Source: Lachnospiraceae bacterium (lineage in GTDB: Bacteria; Bacillota; Clostridia; Lachnospirales; Lachnospiraceae). From it: a stretch of DNA of 64,000 nucleotides. The position numbers and the translations under genes are program-made. Of this stretch, positions 52,273 through 60,671 are shown one piece after another (the first letter of the stretch is position 1; every line of letters starts with the position of its first letter). The notes below the pieces were generated by a model. That model had not been told where the DNA came from, did not search any database, and saw only the letters and a program-made list of their open reading frames with translations. The stretch is taken from contig CABIZF010000013.1 in assembly GCA_902363135.1 (NCBI GenBank), positions 13,963-77,962 of the forward strand, given 5' to 3'.

Positions 52273-52344
52273 TCATTTTGCCGGCTCCATTCCAACAATC
52301 TTAATCATTCCGATGGCATAATCCCATGCTTCTGATTTTGTCAT
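52273..52344 (-). pseudogene. Possible remnant of a small antitoxin-like gene
   Basis: A 23-residue frame (MTKSEAWDYAIGMIKIVGM..). The pattern EAW-YAIGM--I-G-EP looks like the start of small VbhA-type antitoxins, but the frame stops at once and a DELCQRY tail follows in another frame at 52196-52240. A weak GGCGGA site precedes it. Identification is tentative. Confidence 0.25.
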
Positions 52345-52443
52345 AATATCCGCCTTCTTTATTTAAACTTTATTTAAAATAGAAGCAACGCAAAGAAGTT
52401 GGATCTTTCTGCAATTCGCACCACCGAAACCTTTGTTAATCAC

Positions 52444-52471
52444 TTGTACTTTTAAAAGAATCATATATAAT
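52444..52471 (+). promoter_or_regulatory. Promoter of the 65-residue protein gene
   Basis: TTGTAC (52444-52449), a 16-base spacer, TATAAT (52466-52471). AGGAGG follows at 52493. Confidence 0.65.
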
Positions 52472-52510
52472 AGACTTATACGTTTAGCTGACAGGAGGCG
52501 AAAAGCAAAA

Positions 52511-52708
52511 ATGACTGATACAAATGCACTGTGCTCTATCATAGAAGCGAATCAGAACCTTTATGTAACAAAAGCAGTAAATAAACATGCCGATATATCA
52601 ATGAAAAATGACCAGCCAGCTTCTACTGAAGAAGTTATGGCATTGTCAAAGCACTTCATGGATCAAAACCGGGAAGCGTATGAATTTTTAGCAAAAATGC
52701 CCTGCTGA
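52511..52708 (+). CDS. Small hypothetical protein, 65 residues
   Basis: No recognised family. Mainly helical prediction, soluble, one cysteine near each end (ALCSII and the terminal PC). AGGAGG lies 12 bases ahead of the ATG at 52511, slightly long. A good promoter precedes it and its stop codon lies inside a terminator stem, which together support a real gene. It converges with the Rpn-type nuclease. Confidence 0.6.
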   Translation: MTDTNALCSIIEANQNLYVTKAVNKHADISMKNDQPASTEEVMALSKHFMDQNREAYEFLAKMPC

Positions 52709-52740
52709 CATACTACGCAAAAAATGTATATCAGCAGGGC
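52699..52740. terminator. Bidirectional terminator between the small gene and the nuclease
   Basis: GCCCTGCTGA (52699-52708) pairs with TCAGCAGGGC (52731-52740), plus ATAC/GTAT inside. ATTTTTGC follows on the minus strand. Confidence 0.75.
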
Positions 52741-52750
52741 AAGCTTCATA

Positions 52751-53692
52751 TCAAACCAACTGTAATTCCAGCTTTATAATATCTTCAACCTGTTTCTCTG
52801 TAATTCCAGCCACATCTGCGATCTGGGCTGTCGTATAACCTTTTCTATGCATGCTCAAGATCATTTCTCTTTTGCCGATTTCAATTCCAGTTTCTTTGAT
52901 TTTCTGACTCAAATTACACATAACGCTCACATCCTCTCTAAAATCTTTTTCTATTGGGATAGCATATTCATTTCCAATAATATCTAACCTTTCCTTCACC
53001 GTCAGATTCTGTGATAACAATGCTCCCAGTAAGCGATGCAACTCATATTTTTCCTCATGCTCTGGAAGTTCTTCCGCCAGCCCAATCATTACAATATTGA
53101 ACAAATCCATTTTTCCCTTCCATGCATGTGAATTTACAATACTGTCTTTTACCAGATGAATATGTTCCAAGCTATTCTCTGACATACTCATACAAACCCA
53201 GATCGAGTAAACCCGTTTAATATCATCATAATTTGAATTTGCAAAGTCTCGTTCCTTCTGGGATGATATCATTCGACTTACATAAAAAATTGCACGGTTT
53301 AATATACCGTATTTGCCCGGTTCGTCTTTCTGCGCTTCCACATTAATAATAATCTGGGACAGTCCATCCTTCATCCTGACATAAAAGATAATGTCAAACC
53401 GTATCATCCCTTCATGGAGTTCCTGGCTTTCAGAATTGAACCCAACAACCCGGGCTCCATCCTTTGAAGTAACAGCGTTTGTAACTCCCGGCTCTACGGG
53501 AACCTTGTTGATAAACGGTTCGCCCTCAATGTACAAAGCCACATCTTTCGGATCCATTCCGGCAAACTCATCTACAGTCTTTGTGAGTATATGTGCCAGA
53601 ATACTCTTTTGTCCAAACAAGCGTTTTGCGCTTTCGTCATACTGTGCATCCCTGTCTGTCGCAAAAATAGTATTGCTGATTTCGGTTCTCAA
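52751..53692 (-). CDS. Rpn-family PD-(D/E)XK nuclease (transposase-like)
   Basis: A 313-residue protein of the Rpn/PDDEXK_2 group, linked to recombination in E. coli. RFDIIFYVRMKDGLSQIIINVEAQ gives the D...E-x-Q active site. The C-terminus has a short helix-turn-helix-like piece (YTTAQIADVAGITEKQVEDI). Monocistronic, near the right end of the island. These genes are widely spread by transfer. Confidence 0.85.
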   Translation of the reverse strand: MRTEISNTIFATDRDAQYDESAKRLFGQKSILAHILTKTVDEFAGMDPKDVALYIEGEPFINKVPVEPGVTNAVTSKDGARVVGFNSESQELHEGMIRFDIIFYVRMKDGLSQIIINVEAQKDEPGKYGILNRAIFYVSRMISSQKERDFANSNYDDIKRVYSIWVCMSMSENSLEHIHLVKDSIVNSHAWKGKMDLFNIVMIGLAEELPEHEEKYELHRLLGALLSQNLTVKERLDIIGNEYAIPIEKDFREDVSVMCNLSQKIKETGIEIGKREMILSMHRKGYTTAQIADVAGITEKQVEDIIKLELQLV

Positions 53693-54089
53693 TTATTTTG
53701 CTCCCTTTCTTTTGTATGTCGGAAGCTCTCTTAACCCCATATTTATTATACTCTAAATCGGGATCTGTAACAACAGTCATTTCCATTAAAATAACTGGTT
53801 TTCAGCAATGTGTATTAATATACAGATAATTGTATTTCGCTTTAAAATCAAACAGGAGATAATTTCGAAATGTTTCGCAAATCACATATTACATATTTCA
53901 GTTCAATAATAAGTAACCTGAAAACTATGCAAGGTTGTTTTACCACCACAGTAATACTCAGGTATTTTCCTAAACGTGAGTATACTCATGGATACTCAGG
54001 ACTACTTTATGGGCATTTTATGAATAAGGTGAATAAAAGAAATCCGACAATTTTACGGTTTCCGAATTTTAATAAATTGCCTGTGTCCG
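53693..54089. other. Gene-free right end of the island
   Basis: No supported gene; the 104-codon frame at 53870-54184 runs into the direct repeat and has no family features. TACTCAGG-type words cluster here: AATACTCAGG (53953), GAGTATACTC (53978), GGATACTCAGGA (53990), possible recombinase arm sites. Confidence 0.5.
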
Positions 54090-54234
54090 TCATCGGTGTC
54101 ATAGTTCCAGTATTCATAACTCTCCTTGTATTTACATGCTTTTTCGTCCATTTATCTTATGTACTACTATACGCAATACGATAGTTTTTCATATTAGCAC
54201 TCCAAAACGAACTTCATTGTAGCAAAAAAAGCCC
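54090..54234. repeat. 145-bp flanking direct repeat, right copy
   Basis: Displaced copy of the mutS 5' end: on the minus strand AAGGAG, ATG and nine codons (MNTGTMTPM), then unrelated sequence with a stop further on. The outer end is the T-tract of the sucrose operon terminator, which suggests this is the original genomic context upstream of mutS. Confidence 0.92.
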
Positions 54235-54294
54235 TGCTCCGAATCAATGTCCGACTGCAAAAGCAGCCGCATACACGGATTGGAAGCAAGGCTT
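54224..54294 (-). terminator. Terminator of the sucrose/fructan operon
   Basis: Minus strand: AAGCCTTGCTTCCAATC and GATTCGGAGCAGGGCTT pair with a few mismatches, enclosing a second hairpin, then TTTTTTTGC. The T-tract belongs to the 145-bp repeat. Confidence 0.65.
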
Positions 54295-54315
54295 CAGGGA
54301 GGATGTGTGATTTTG

Positions 54316-54554
54316 TTATTTCATTTCCAGCAGATGCCGGATTTCTTCCTGACTCGGCATGACTCTCAATGCGCCTTTTCTGGTTGTAATCATTGACGCC
54401 GCAGCGTTGGCAAAGCGCAGCATCTCTGTCAGATTTTCTTCGTTCAGTCCATAGAGTCCATGCTCGCAGAAAAGGTATCTCCTGCTCCGGTTGTTTCTAT
54501 GGTGTTCTTCTGCAAAAACGGTTTCACTTCTGCCATTCTTCCATTGACGGGCAT
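54316..54554 (-). pseudogene. Fructokinase (PfkB family) remnant
   Basis: Two frames together give the end of a PfkB sugar kinase: AEVKPFLQKNTIETTGAGDT with the GAGD anion hole and catalytic Asp, a break within the next helix, then EHGLYGLNEENLTEMLRFAN and a stop at 54316. About 230 N-terminal residues are missing; the remnant begins right after the GH32 stop. The break near 54470 is a small deletion or frameshift. The operon has thus lost its own hexokinase. Confidence 0.82.
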
Positions 54555-54557
54555 TTC

Positions 54558-56042
54558 TTATACCAAATCGTATTTTACCAGATCGATCTTAGCTGCTCCA
54601 TCCGCAAAGAAAGAAATTCCCTTAGCGTTCTGGTCTGTAAGAATAACTGCGGACATAACCTGTTCTCCATCATTGATAAACACTTCCGCACTGTATCGAT
54701 CCAAGACCACACGCAGTTTCAGTTCGTTGCTGTCTTTGTTTACCTGACAACGTCTCTGATGGATCACTGCCCGCTCACTGCCTGAAAATTTCCGGTCAAT
54801 TTTCAGAACCGATTCATGCGGGCGGAAGCTCAATGCAGAATGGTATTTCTCATTCTCGGCAAAACGAAGTTCGAATTTTTCATAAACGTTTGTTTTGTCC
54901 TCCGGTCGAATTACCAGTTCCAGATCTACCGTACGTCCTTCCACCTGATCCAATGTGATTCGGGTATCCTTGATTACAACATCGGTGTAAGCCACTTTGT
55001 TTGTCCGCATGGCATCAAGTTCTCTGACCGGAACCTGATACAGTCTTCCATTTTTAATGGACAGCTCTCGTGGAAGACTCATTTGCGCAAACCATTTGGA
55101 ATCGTTGCGACGATATGCAAGCGTGTCCCAATTCTGCATCCAGGCAATCATAATTCTTCTTCCATCCGGTGCCAGCAGAGTCTGCATTGCGTAATAATCA
55201 ATTCCGTAATCCACACTCTGCGAAAACTGCTCCTTCAACTTATGCGTCTCTGGATCCAGCTCACCGATGACACACAACGTTCCGTTGCCATTATGATATT
55301 CCAGTCCTTCCGGAAGCATGTCCTGCGGGCTGGTCAGAAGCACATATTTTCCGTCCAGCTCAAAGAAATCCGGACATTCCCACATCTTTCCGTAACGATT
55401 CTGATTCTCATCCAGGATGCTGACAAATTCCCACTGAAAGCCATCTTTACTTCTGTATAGAAGAATCTGTCCGCTTCCGTCGGCCGGACGACTGCCGATT
55501 ACGCAATAATAGCATCCATCCTCTTCTTTCCAGATTTTGGGGTCACGGAAATCTGCTTTGCTGGCTCCTTCCGGCAGATCTTTGGCTGTCAGAACCGGAT
55601 TTCCCGCATATTTCTCATAATCCAAGCCATCACCAACGGCCACAGACTGCGTCTGAACATCCCTTACCGTTCCGTCGTCCAGCTTCTCCTGCTGCACGGA
55701 AGTATACATAAGCAGCTGTCTGCCGTCCTCCAGTTCAATTGCACTTCCGGAAAAGCAACCGATTTTATCATAATCCTCATCCGGTGCCAGCGCAGCCGGA
55801 AGATAATCCCAATGCAAGAAATCCTTACTTACCACATGCCCCCAGTGCATACTGTCCCATTGTGTTTGATATGGATTATACTGGTAAAATAAATGGTATT
55901 CCCCTTTATAACAGGAAAACCCATTCGGATCATTCATCCATCCCACATAAGGACTGATATGAAAGGCCGGTCTTTCTTCTGCTTTTATCTGCTGTCCCTG
56001 TGTGAGTTCATAGTTTCTGGCTTTTTCCAACATTTTGCTCAT
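54558..56042 (-). CDS. GH32 sucrose-6-phosphate hydrolase / beta-fructofuranosidase
   Basis: A 494-residue family 32 enzyme releasing fructose from sucrose or fructo-oligosaccharides. WMNDPNG (nucleophile Asp), FRDPK (transition-state Asp) and MWECPDFF (acid/base Glu) are intact; a C-terminal beta-sandwich follows. No signal peptide, so it acts on imported sugar. With an ABC rather than PTS importer in the operon, unphosphorylated substrate is likely. Confidence 0.93.
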   Translation of the reverse strand: MSKMLEKARNYELTQGQQIKAEERPAFHISPYVGWMNDPNGFSCYKGEYHLFYQYNPYQTQWDSMHWGHVVSKDFLHWDYLPAALAPDEDYDKIGCFSGSAIELEDGRQLLMYTSVQQEKLDDGTVRDVQTQSVAVGDGLDYEKYAGNPVLTAKDLPEGASKADFRDPKIWKEEDGCYYCVIGSRPADGSGQILLYRSKDGFQWEFVSILDENQNRYGKMWECPDFFELDGKYVLLTSPQDMLPEGLEYHNGNGTLCVIGELDPETHKLKEQFSQSVDYGIDYYAMQTLLAPDGRRIMIAWMQNWDTLAYRRNDSKWFAQMSLPRELSIKNGRLYQVPVRELDAMRTNKVAYTDVVIKDTRITLDQVEGRTVDLELVIRPEDKTNVYEKFELRFAENEKYHSALSFRPHESVLKIDRKFSGSERAVIHQRRCQVNKDSNELKLRVVLDRYSAEVFINDGEQVMSAVILTDQNAKGISFFADGAAKIDLVKYDLV

Positions 56043-56072
56043 ATAGACCTCCTGTCAAAATCACATTTACTG

Positions 56073-57752
56073 TTATTTTTCTTCGCTTAATGACTCCTGA
56101 TACTGATCAAAATACTTTTGCTTGATTGCAAGATAATCCGACAGTCCGTATTTCTCCATTTTATCCAGGTAAGAATCCCATTCTTTTTCGATTCCACCGT
56201 TCAGAATCCAATCCGCCTTTTTCTGTTCTGCGTATTTCTTGATATCGGTATCATACTGTGACACCTTATTTGTATCCTCAATACTCATAAATACATTCGG
56301 ATAAACATATTTGCTGTTCATGTCCTGCAAATACGTCTCATGCATATTATCCAGACGCCATTTTGCATCTTCCGGCTGAGTTACGTAGACACCGTAGTAT
56401 TCATTTAATATTGCAAGCGGACCGTTTACAGACTGTGCTTCACGCACTTCGACAGGTGACTGGTCCCCTAAATCCAGATGCTTTAACATTTCGTTGCCGT
56501 CTTTGTTTTCAGACAGTTCAAAAATATTAAAGGAATCCTTCTCACCGTAAGTTCCCCAGTTGTTCTGCGGAGACTGAAGCGGTGCGTACATCTGATCGAT
56601 CCATGCAGCGGCAAGAGCCGTGTTTCGGCAGCTGGATGTAAGTACACATCTTCCACGGTCAAACCCGCTTGTTTCGCTGTTGTTCTGTCTGGTGATATTT
56701 CGAACTCCGTCCGGTCCGGTCAGTGCCGGAAGCATCACATAATCTACATTGTTGTCAATATTTGCAATATCCCATGTAAAGCAAAGTCCGTAGCGGTGAT
56801 TCTTTCCTTTTGCAACATACGTAGACCATTCCTGTGTAAAGGCTTCCGGATCCATCAGATTTTCGGATGCCAGTTTATGCAACCATTGAATCCCCTCTTT
56901 ATAACCTTCCTGAACAGTCGTATAAATTACCTTGCCTTCATCCGTCACAGCAAAGTGATCTCCCGTATCTCCATAACCTTCTCCAAAGCCATTGATTAAG
57001 ATTGCCGGATCCTGATCTCCGTTATTGATAATAAATGACATTGGTATTACATCACCTTCAATGGAGAATTCGTTCTTCAGCTCGTCTGCATGATCCCGAA
57101 ACTGAATCAACACCTGCTCCAGTTCATCGGTTGTTGTCGGAATCTCAAGGCCGAGAAAATCCAGCCATTTCTTATTAATGTAGGCAATATCCCCGATTGC
57201 CTGAATTGCTTCTTTTCCGGAACCAAGCTGTTCAATCCATGGGAAGGAATAAATATGGCCATCCGGTGCGGTACACATGGTTCTGTATTCCGGATATTTT
57301 TCAAATACAGCCTGAAGATTCGGCATATATTTGTCAATCAGATTTTCCAGCGGGATAATAATTCCCTGCTTTGCATAACGCAGCAGATCATAATCGCTCA
57401 TGCCTGCGTTGAACAAACCATCCGGAAGATTTCCAAACTGGGCCAGCGCCAGATTTTTTTTATCCGAAAACTGGTCTGCCACGAAACAAGTCCAGTCAAT
57501 ATGAACATTTGTCTGTTCTTCCAGTCTCTGGAAAATGACTCTTTTATTCGGATCCTGCGTGGAGGTAGCCGGTGCACTTGTGATAAAGGAAAGCTCCGCG
57601 GTTTCTTTTTGCGGAAACTGCACATCCGATACCGGTGTATCCGGATCAATTTCCGCATTGAGCATCTGCTGTTTTCCGCATCCTGCAATACCTGCCATCA
57701 TCGTCAAAGAAAGTCCAAGTCCAAGTAAATTTCTTACTTTGTTTTTCTTCAT
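56073..57752 (-). CDS. Sugar-binding lipoprotein of an LplA-type ABC importer
   Basis: A 559-residue extracellular solute-binding protein. A signal peptide ends in the lipobox GIAGC, with the acylated Cys near residue 25. Length and the TQDPNKRVIFQRLEEQTNVH start are typical of the LplA/YtcQ group for oligosaccharides. Second-to-last in the operon, between permease and GH32. Confidence 0.9.
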   Translation of the reverse strand: MKKNKVRNLLGLGLSLTMMAGIAGCGKQQMLNAEIDPDTPVSDVQFPQKETAELSFITSAPATSTQDPNKRVIFQRLEEQTNVHIDWTCFVADQFSDKKNLALAQFGNLPDGLFNAGMSDYDLLRYAKQGIIIPLENLIDKYMPNLQAVFEKYPEYRTMCTAPDGHIYSFPWIEQLGSGKEAIQAIGDIAYINKKWLDFLGLEIPTTTDELEQVLIQFRDHADELKNEFSIEGDVIPMSFIINNGDQDPAILINGFGEGYGDTGDHFAVTDEGKVIYTTVQEGYKEGIQWLHKLASENLMDPEAFTQEWSTYVAKGKNHRYGLCFTWDIANIDNNVDYVMLPALTGPDGVRNITRQNNSETSGFDRGRCVLTSSCRNTALAAAWIDQMYAPLQSPQNNWGTYGEKDSFNIFELSENKDGNEMLKHLDLGDQSPVEVREAQSVNGPLAILNEYYGVYVTQPEDAKWRLDNMHETYLQDMNSKYVYPNVFMSIEDTNKVSQYDTDIKKYAEQKKADWILNGGIEKEWDSYLDKMEKYGLSDYLAIKQKYFDQYQESLSEEK

Positions 57753-57771
57753 ATTCTGTATACTCCTTTCT

Positions 57772-58665
57772 TTAGCCCTTTACCGATCCGGCCATAATTC
57801 CTTTATCAAAATACTTCTGGAAGAATGGATACATTACGATAAGCGGCAAGCTTGATACTACAATGGTTGCATATTTCAGCTGTTCTGCTATCTTTGCCAT
57901 CTCAGCGGTGCTTTGGATGTCTGCAATCATACCGGGCTGCGGAGTATTCTGTACCAGAATCGAACGAAGTACCAGCTGCAAAGGCTGAAGATTTGCGTCG
58001 TTCAAATAAATCATCGCATCAAAATAACTGTTCCACATTCCCACAAAGGACCACAGTGCAAGTACTGCAATGATCGGTTTACATACCGGCATCATAATTT
58101 TGAAAAAGTGGCAAATCTCATTTGCTCCGTCAATTGCGGATGCTTCTCTTAATTCAGTCGGAACAGACTGATAATAGGTTCTTGCAAGAATCATATTCCA
58201 GACATTGAATGCTCCCGGAAGCAAGATCGCCCATACCGTATTTACCAGATGCAGCTGATTGATCAGGATAAAGGTCGGAATCATTCCTCCTCCGAAGAAC
58301 ATCGTGAACAGGAAAATAAGATTGAAAAATTTTCTTCCTACAAAATTCTTTTTCGACATCGGATATGCCACCAGCAAGGTCACGAGCACGGAAATGACGG
58401 TAAATGCAAGTGAATACAGGAAAGAATTGATAAATCCGCGCCAGATCATTTCATTTTCCAGTACTCTGCGATATGCATCTATGGTCCAGTCCTTGAAACG
58501 AAAGCTCAGGCCCTGATTATTTAAAACCGTAGGATCCATAAAGGATGCCAGTATTACATACACGATCGGAATCGCGATAGAAAGCACAAACAACCCAAGA
58601 AGCGTGAATCCGATTCCAAGAATCAGGCGATCGGTCTTTGAATATTTTCTCTTCGTTTTTTCCAT
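57772..58665 (-). CDS. Carbohydrate ABC permease, LplC/YtcP type
   Basis: A 297-residue permease with six helices. The ATPase-contacting loop is REASAIDGANEICHFFKIM. No ATPase gene is present in the operon; these systems usually use a shared MsmK-like ATPase. Confidence 0.92.
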   Translation of the reverse strand: MEKTKRKYSKTDRLILGIGFTLLGLFVLSIAIPIVYVILASFMDPTVLNNQGLSFRFKDWTIDAYRRVLENEMIWRGFINSFLYSLAFTVISVLVTLLVAYPMSKKNFVGRKFFNLIFLFTMFFGGGMIPTFILINQLHLVNTVWAILLPGAFNVWNMILARTYYQSVPTELREASAIDGANEICHFFKIMMPVCKPIIAVLALWSFVGMWNSYFDAMIYLNDANLQPLQLVLRSILVQNTPQPGMIADIQSTAEMAKIAEQLKYATIVVSSLPLIVMYPFFQKYFDKGIMAGSVKG

Positions 58666-58677
58666 CTCCTCTTCCTC

Positions 58678-59616
58678 CTATAACCCTTCTCCGTCATTGA
58701 GTTTCTTCACAACCCAGTTTACAAAAACGAGCAGAATAACATTTACAACGGAATTAAACAGACCTACCGCAGTGGAATATCCATAATCGCCGTTCAAAAG
58801 ACCGATGCGGTATACATAGGTCGATATGATTTCGGATGCCGGCAGGTTCATGTCGGTCTGCAGCGCATAGGCTTTCTCAAAACCAATGCTCATAATATTT
58901 CCCGCCTGCAGGATAAACTGAATTACAATAATGTCCTTGATCGCCGGAAGCTCTACATACCAGATCTGCTGCAGAAGGTTTGCACCGTCCATCAGTGCCG
59001 CTTCTTCTAGATCTTTGCTTGTATTCGATAATGCTGCCGTATACATGATCGATGCCCATCCTGCTGCCTGCCAGATTCCGCTTGCAATATAAATAGTACG
59101 GAATGCAGATGGCATGGTCATCCAGTTGGTATTGATTCCAAGCAGTCTGTTCATAGGGCCTACCGGTGATAAAAGCATACGGATCATACCGCAGAGCACA
59201 ATCACCGAAATAAAATTCGGCATATAGATCAGAAGCTGTACTTTTTTCTTGACTCCCTTTTTCCGGATACGATTCAAAAGCAATGCCAGAAGAATCGGAA
59301 CCGGAAAGCCCCATAATAGCCCGAAGATACTCAGCTTTAATGTATTCATTAGATAGTTCATAAAATCCGGGGAAGATAAAAACCGTCTGAAATACTCAAG
59401 TCCGACCCATGGACTTCCGAGTACTCCCTTGATCACATTATAATCTTCAAATGCGATCAGAAGTCCTCCCATCGGGAGATACTTAAAGATGATTGTCAGT
59501 AAAAGTCCCGGCATTAAGAAAAAAAGATATAACTGCCAGTTTTTCTTCACATACGTAACCTTATTTCTCCACGTCTGCCTGCTTACGGGCTTTACCTGGT
59601 TCTGCATTTTCTTCAT
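58678..59616 (-). CDS. Carbohydrate ABC permease, LplB/YteP type
   Basis: A 312-residue permease, first gene of the sucrose/fructan operon. EEAALMDGANLLQQIWYVEL is the coupling loop; six helices after a basic N-terminal tail. Pairs with the LplC-type permease. Confidence 0.92.
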   Translation of the reverse strand: MKKMQNQVKPVSRQTWRNKVTYVKKNWQLYLFFLMPGLLLTIIFKYLPMGGLLIAFEDYNVIKGVLGSPWVGLEYFRRFLSSPDFMNYLMNTLKLSIFGLLWGFPVPILLALLLNRIRKKGVKKKVQLLIYMPNFISVIVLCGMIRMLLSPVGPMNRLLGINTNWMTMPSAFRTIYIASGIWQAAGWASIMYTAALSNTSKDLEEAALMDGANLLQQIWYVELPAIKDIIVIQFILQAGNIMSIGFEKAYALQTDMNLPASEIISTYVYRIGLLNGDYGYSTAVGLFNSVVNVILLVFVNWVVKKLNDGEGL

Positions 59617-59669
59617 GCAATTTTTCCTCCATTCCTTTCGCTTCGCTCCTTGGTTCTATGAAACCAGTT

Positions 59670-59755
59670 AAGTAACCGGTTACTTTTGACTTGATCTTAC
59701 TACATTTACTTTCTTGTGTCAATACTTTTCAAAACTAAATTAACCGGTTACGTAA
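59670..59755 (-). promoter_or_regulatory. Promoter flanked by two LacI-type operators
   Basis: Minus-strand TTGACA (59717-59722), a 17-base spacer and TAAGAT (59694-59699). AAGTAACCGGTTACTT (59670-59685) is a perfect palindrome just after the start site; TAACCGGTTA (59741-59750) is repeated upstream of the -35. A central CpG and this spacing fit a LacI-family regulator acting by looping. No regulator gene is in the window. Confidence 0.85.
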
Positions 59756-59892
59756 TCAGTTATTTTAGCATTGCGTTTTTTTATAATTCAGGGAAACATG
59801 TGAAGAATATCTGGTTCCGTATGATATAGATCTGAGTGTAAGCGGCAATTCTCCCGATCACAACCGTCGGTCAGCCTTATGCCTTTTGTGTT

Positions 59893-59926
59893 CAAAAATG
59901 CCACCCGGAAATCCGGATGGCATTTT
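59893..59926 (-). terminator. Terminator of the thi operon
   Basis: AAAATGCCATCCGGA (minus strand) pairs over 15 positions with TCCGGGTGGCATTTT (one G-T), followed by TTTTTG. It lies about 145 bases beyond thiE. Confidence 0.8.
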
Positions 59927-59971
59927 AACCGAATCAAGCAAGTCTCCTGCTTCAATTACGCAAAGCAATAA
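59924..59971 (-). repeat. 48-bp dispersed repeat family C, copy 2
   Basis: Reverse-complement copy of 36831-36878 with four differences. The differences keep an open frame in one direction, but no start or family supports a peptide. It adjoins the thi terminator. Confidence 0.7.
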
Positions 59972-60071
59972 AGCGGGGGAATACTTATCTGCGTTCAAAA
60001 GACGCTCGTACATAACTGATATAACAAAAAAGCAGGTACAGGCATCGTTTTGCATGATATCATTTATTATG

Positions 60072-60671
60072 TCAGTTTTTGACAAGCTGCATAAACCCGG
60101 ACATCATACACCCGCCCGCCGCACCTGCCTTTCTGACCTGTGGCAGGCGCTCCAGATTGATCCCTCCGATTGCATATACCGGAATCGGACAGGCTTTACA
60201 GATCGCTTCGACAAAGCCAATCCCTTTCCCTTTTAGCCCTTTTTTGCAGTCTGTTTCAAAAATTGTCCCGAGGATGATCTGAGTCGCTCCGTTTTTCACG
60301 GCGATGTTTACATCTTCCAGGCTGTGGCAGGAAACACTGATCTCCTCAAAATTCCGCTGCAGTTCGAAGCGCTCCGCCTCGCTCATCGTCTCAAGCGCCG
60401 GAATGGAGAGGTGAATCCGTCCGCATCCCAGATTGCGCGCAATCGAAACTCTGGAGTGCAGAAAGCACCTTACTCCTTCCCGCTCGCACAAAGGCAGAAT
60501 TTTTTCTGCTAATGCTTTATATGCGTCATCTGGCAGATCCTTTTCTCTTAGAATCACCGCATGCGGATGCAGACGAATCACCTTTTTCATTTGTTCCAGA
60601 AAATCTCCCTGCACCAGCGTTCGGTTTGTGATCGCAATGGTATGTTCGTATCTACACATAAATATAATCAT
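60072..60671 (-). CDS. thiE: Thiamine phosphate synthase or TenI-like protein
   Basis: A 199-residue TIM-barrel of the ThiE/TenI family. GTIFETDCKKGLKGKGIGF and VYAIGGI bind the phosphates. ThiE joins thiazole phosphate and pyrimidine diphosphate; TenI aromatises the thiazole. The weakly conserved sequence leaves both possible, and the link to thiSFGH would fit either. Its start overlaps the thiH end by 20 bases; an ATG at 60659 is an alternative. Confidence 0.83.
   Translation of the reverse strand: MIIFMCRYEHTIAITNRTLVQGDFLEQMKKVIRLHPHAVILREKDLPDDAYKALAEKILPLCEREGVRCFLHSRVSIARNLGCGRIHLSIPALETMSEAERFELQRNFEEISVSCHSLEDVNIAVKNGATQIILGTIFETDCKKGLKGKGIGFVEAICKACPIPVYAIGGINLERLPQVRKAGAAGGCMMSGFMQLVKN

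Larger units (their letters stand above)
42830..54234. mobile_element. 11.4-kb genomic island inserted at the mutS 5' end
   Basis: Bounded by the 145-bp direct repeats; removing one unit (11,405 bases) would restore the sucrose operon terminator directly upstream of mutS. Contents: a decayed tyrosine recombinase next to the left repeat, a peptidase gene run, broken oppF and sigma-54 regulator genes, an S58 peptidase, small genes, and an Rpn-type nuclease. ATACTCAGG occurs near both ends. Whether it still moves is doubtful, as the recombinase seems inactive. Confidence 0.72.
59756..60071. other. Gap between sugar and thiamine operons
   Basis: Holds the thi terminator, repeat C and the word CTTATCTGCGTTCAAA. 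A 75-codon minus-strand frame (59858-60085) owes its sequence to these repeats and is not called as a gene. Confidence 0.5.

Noticed and set aside
53870-54184. 104-codon plus-strand gene
   Set aside because: It crosses into the direct repeat derived from mutS and has no family features or ribosome site.
59858-60085. 75-codon minus-strand gene after thiE
   Set aside because: Its sequence comes from repeat C and a terminator stem; similarity to the frame at 36.8 kb is explained by the DNA repeat.
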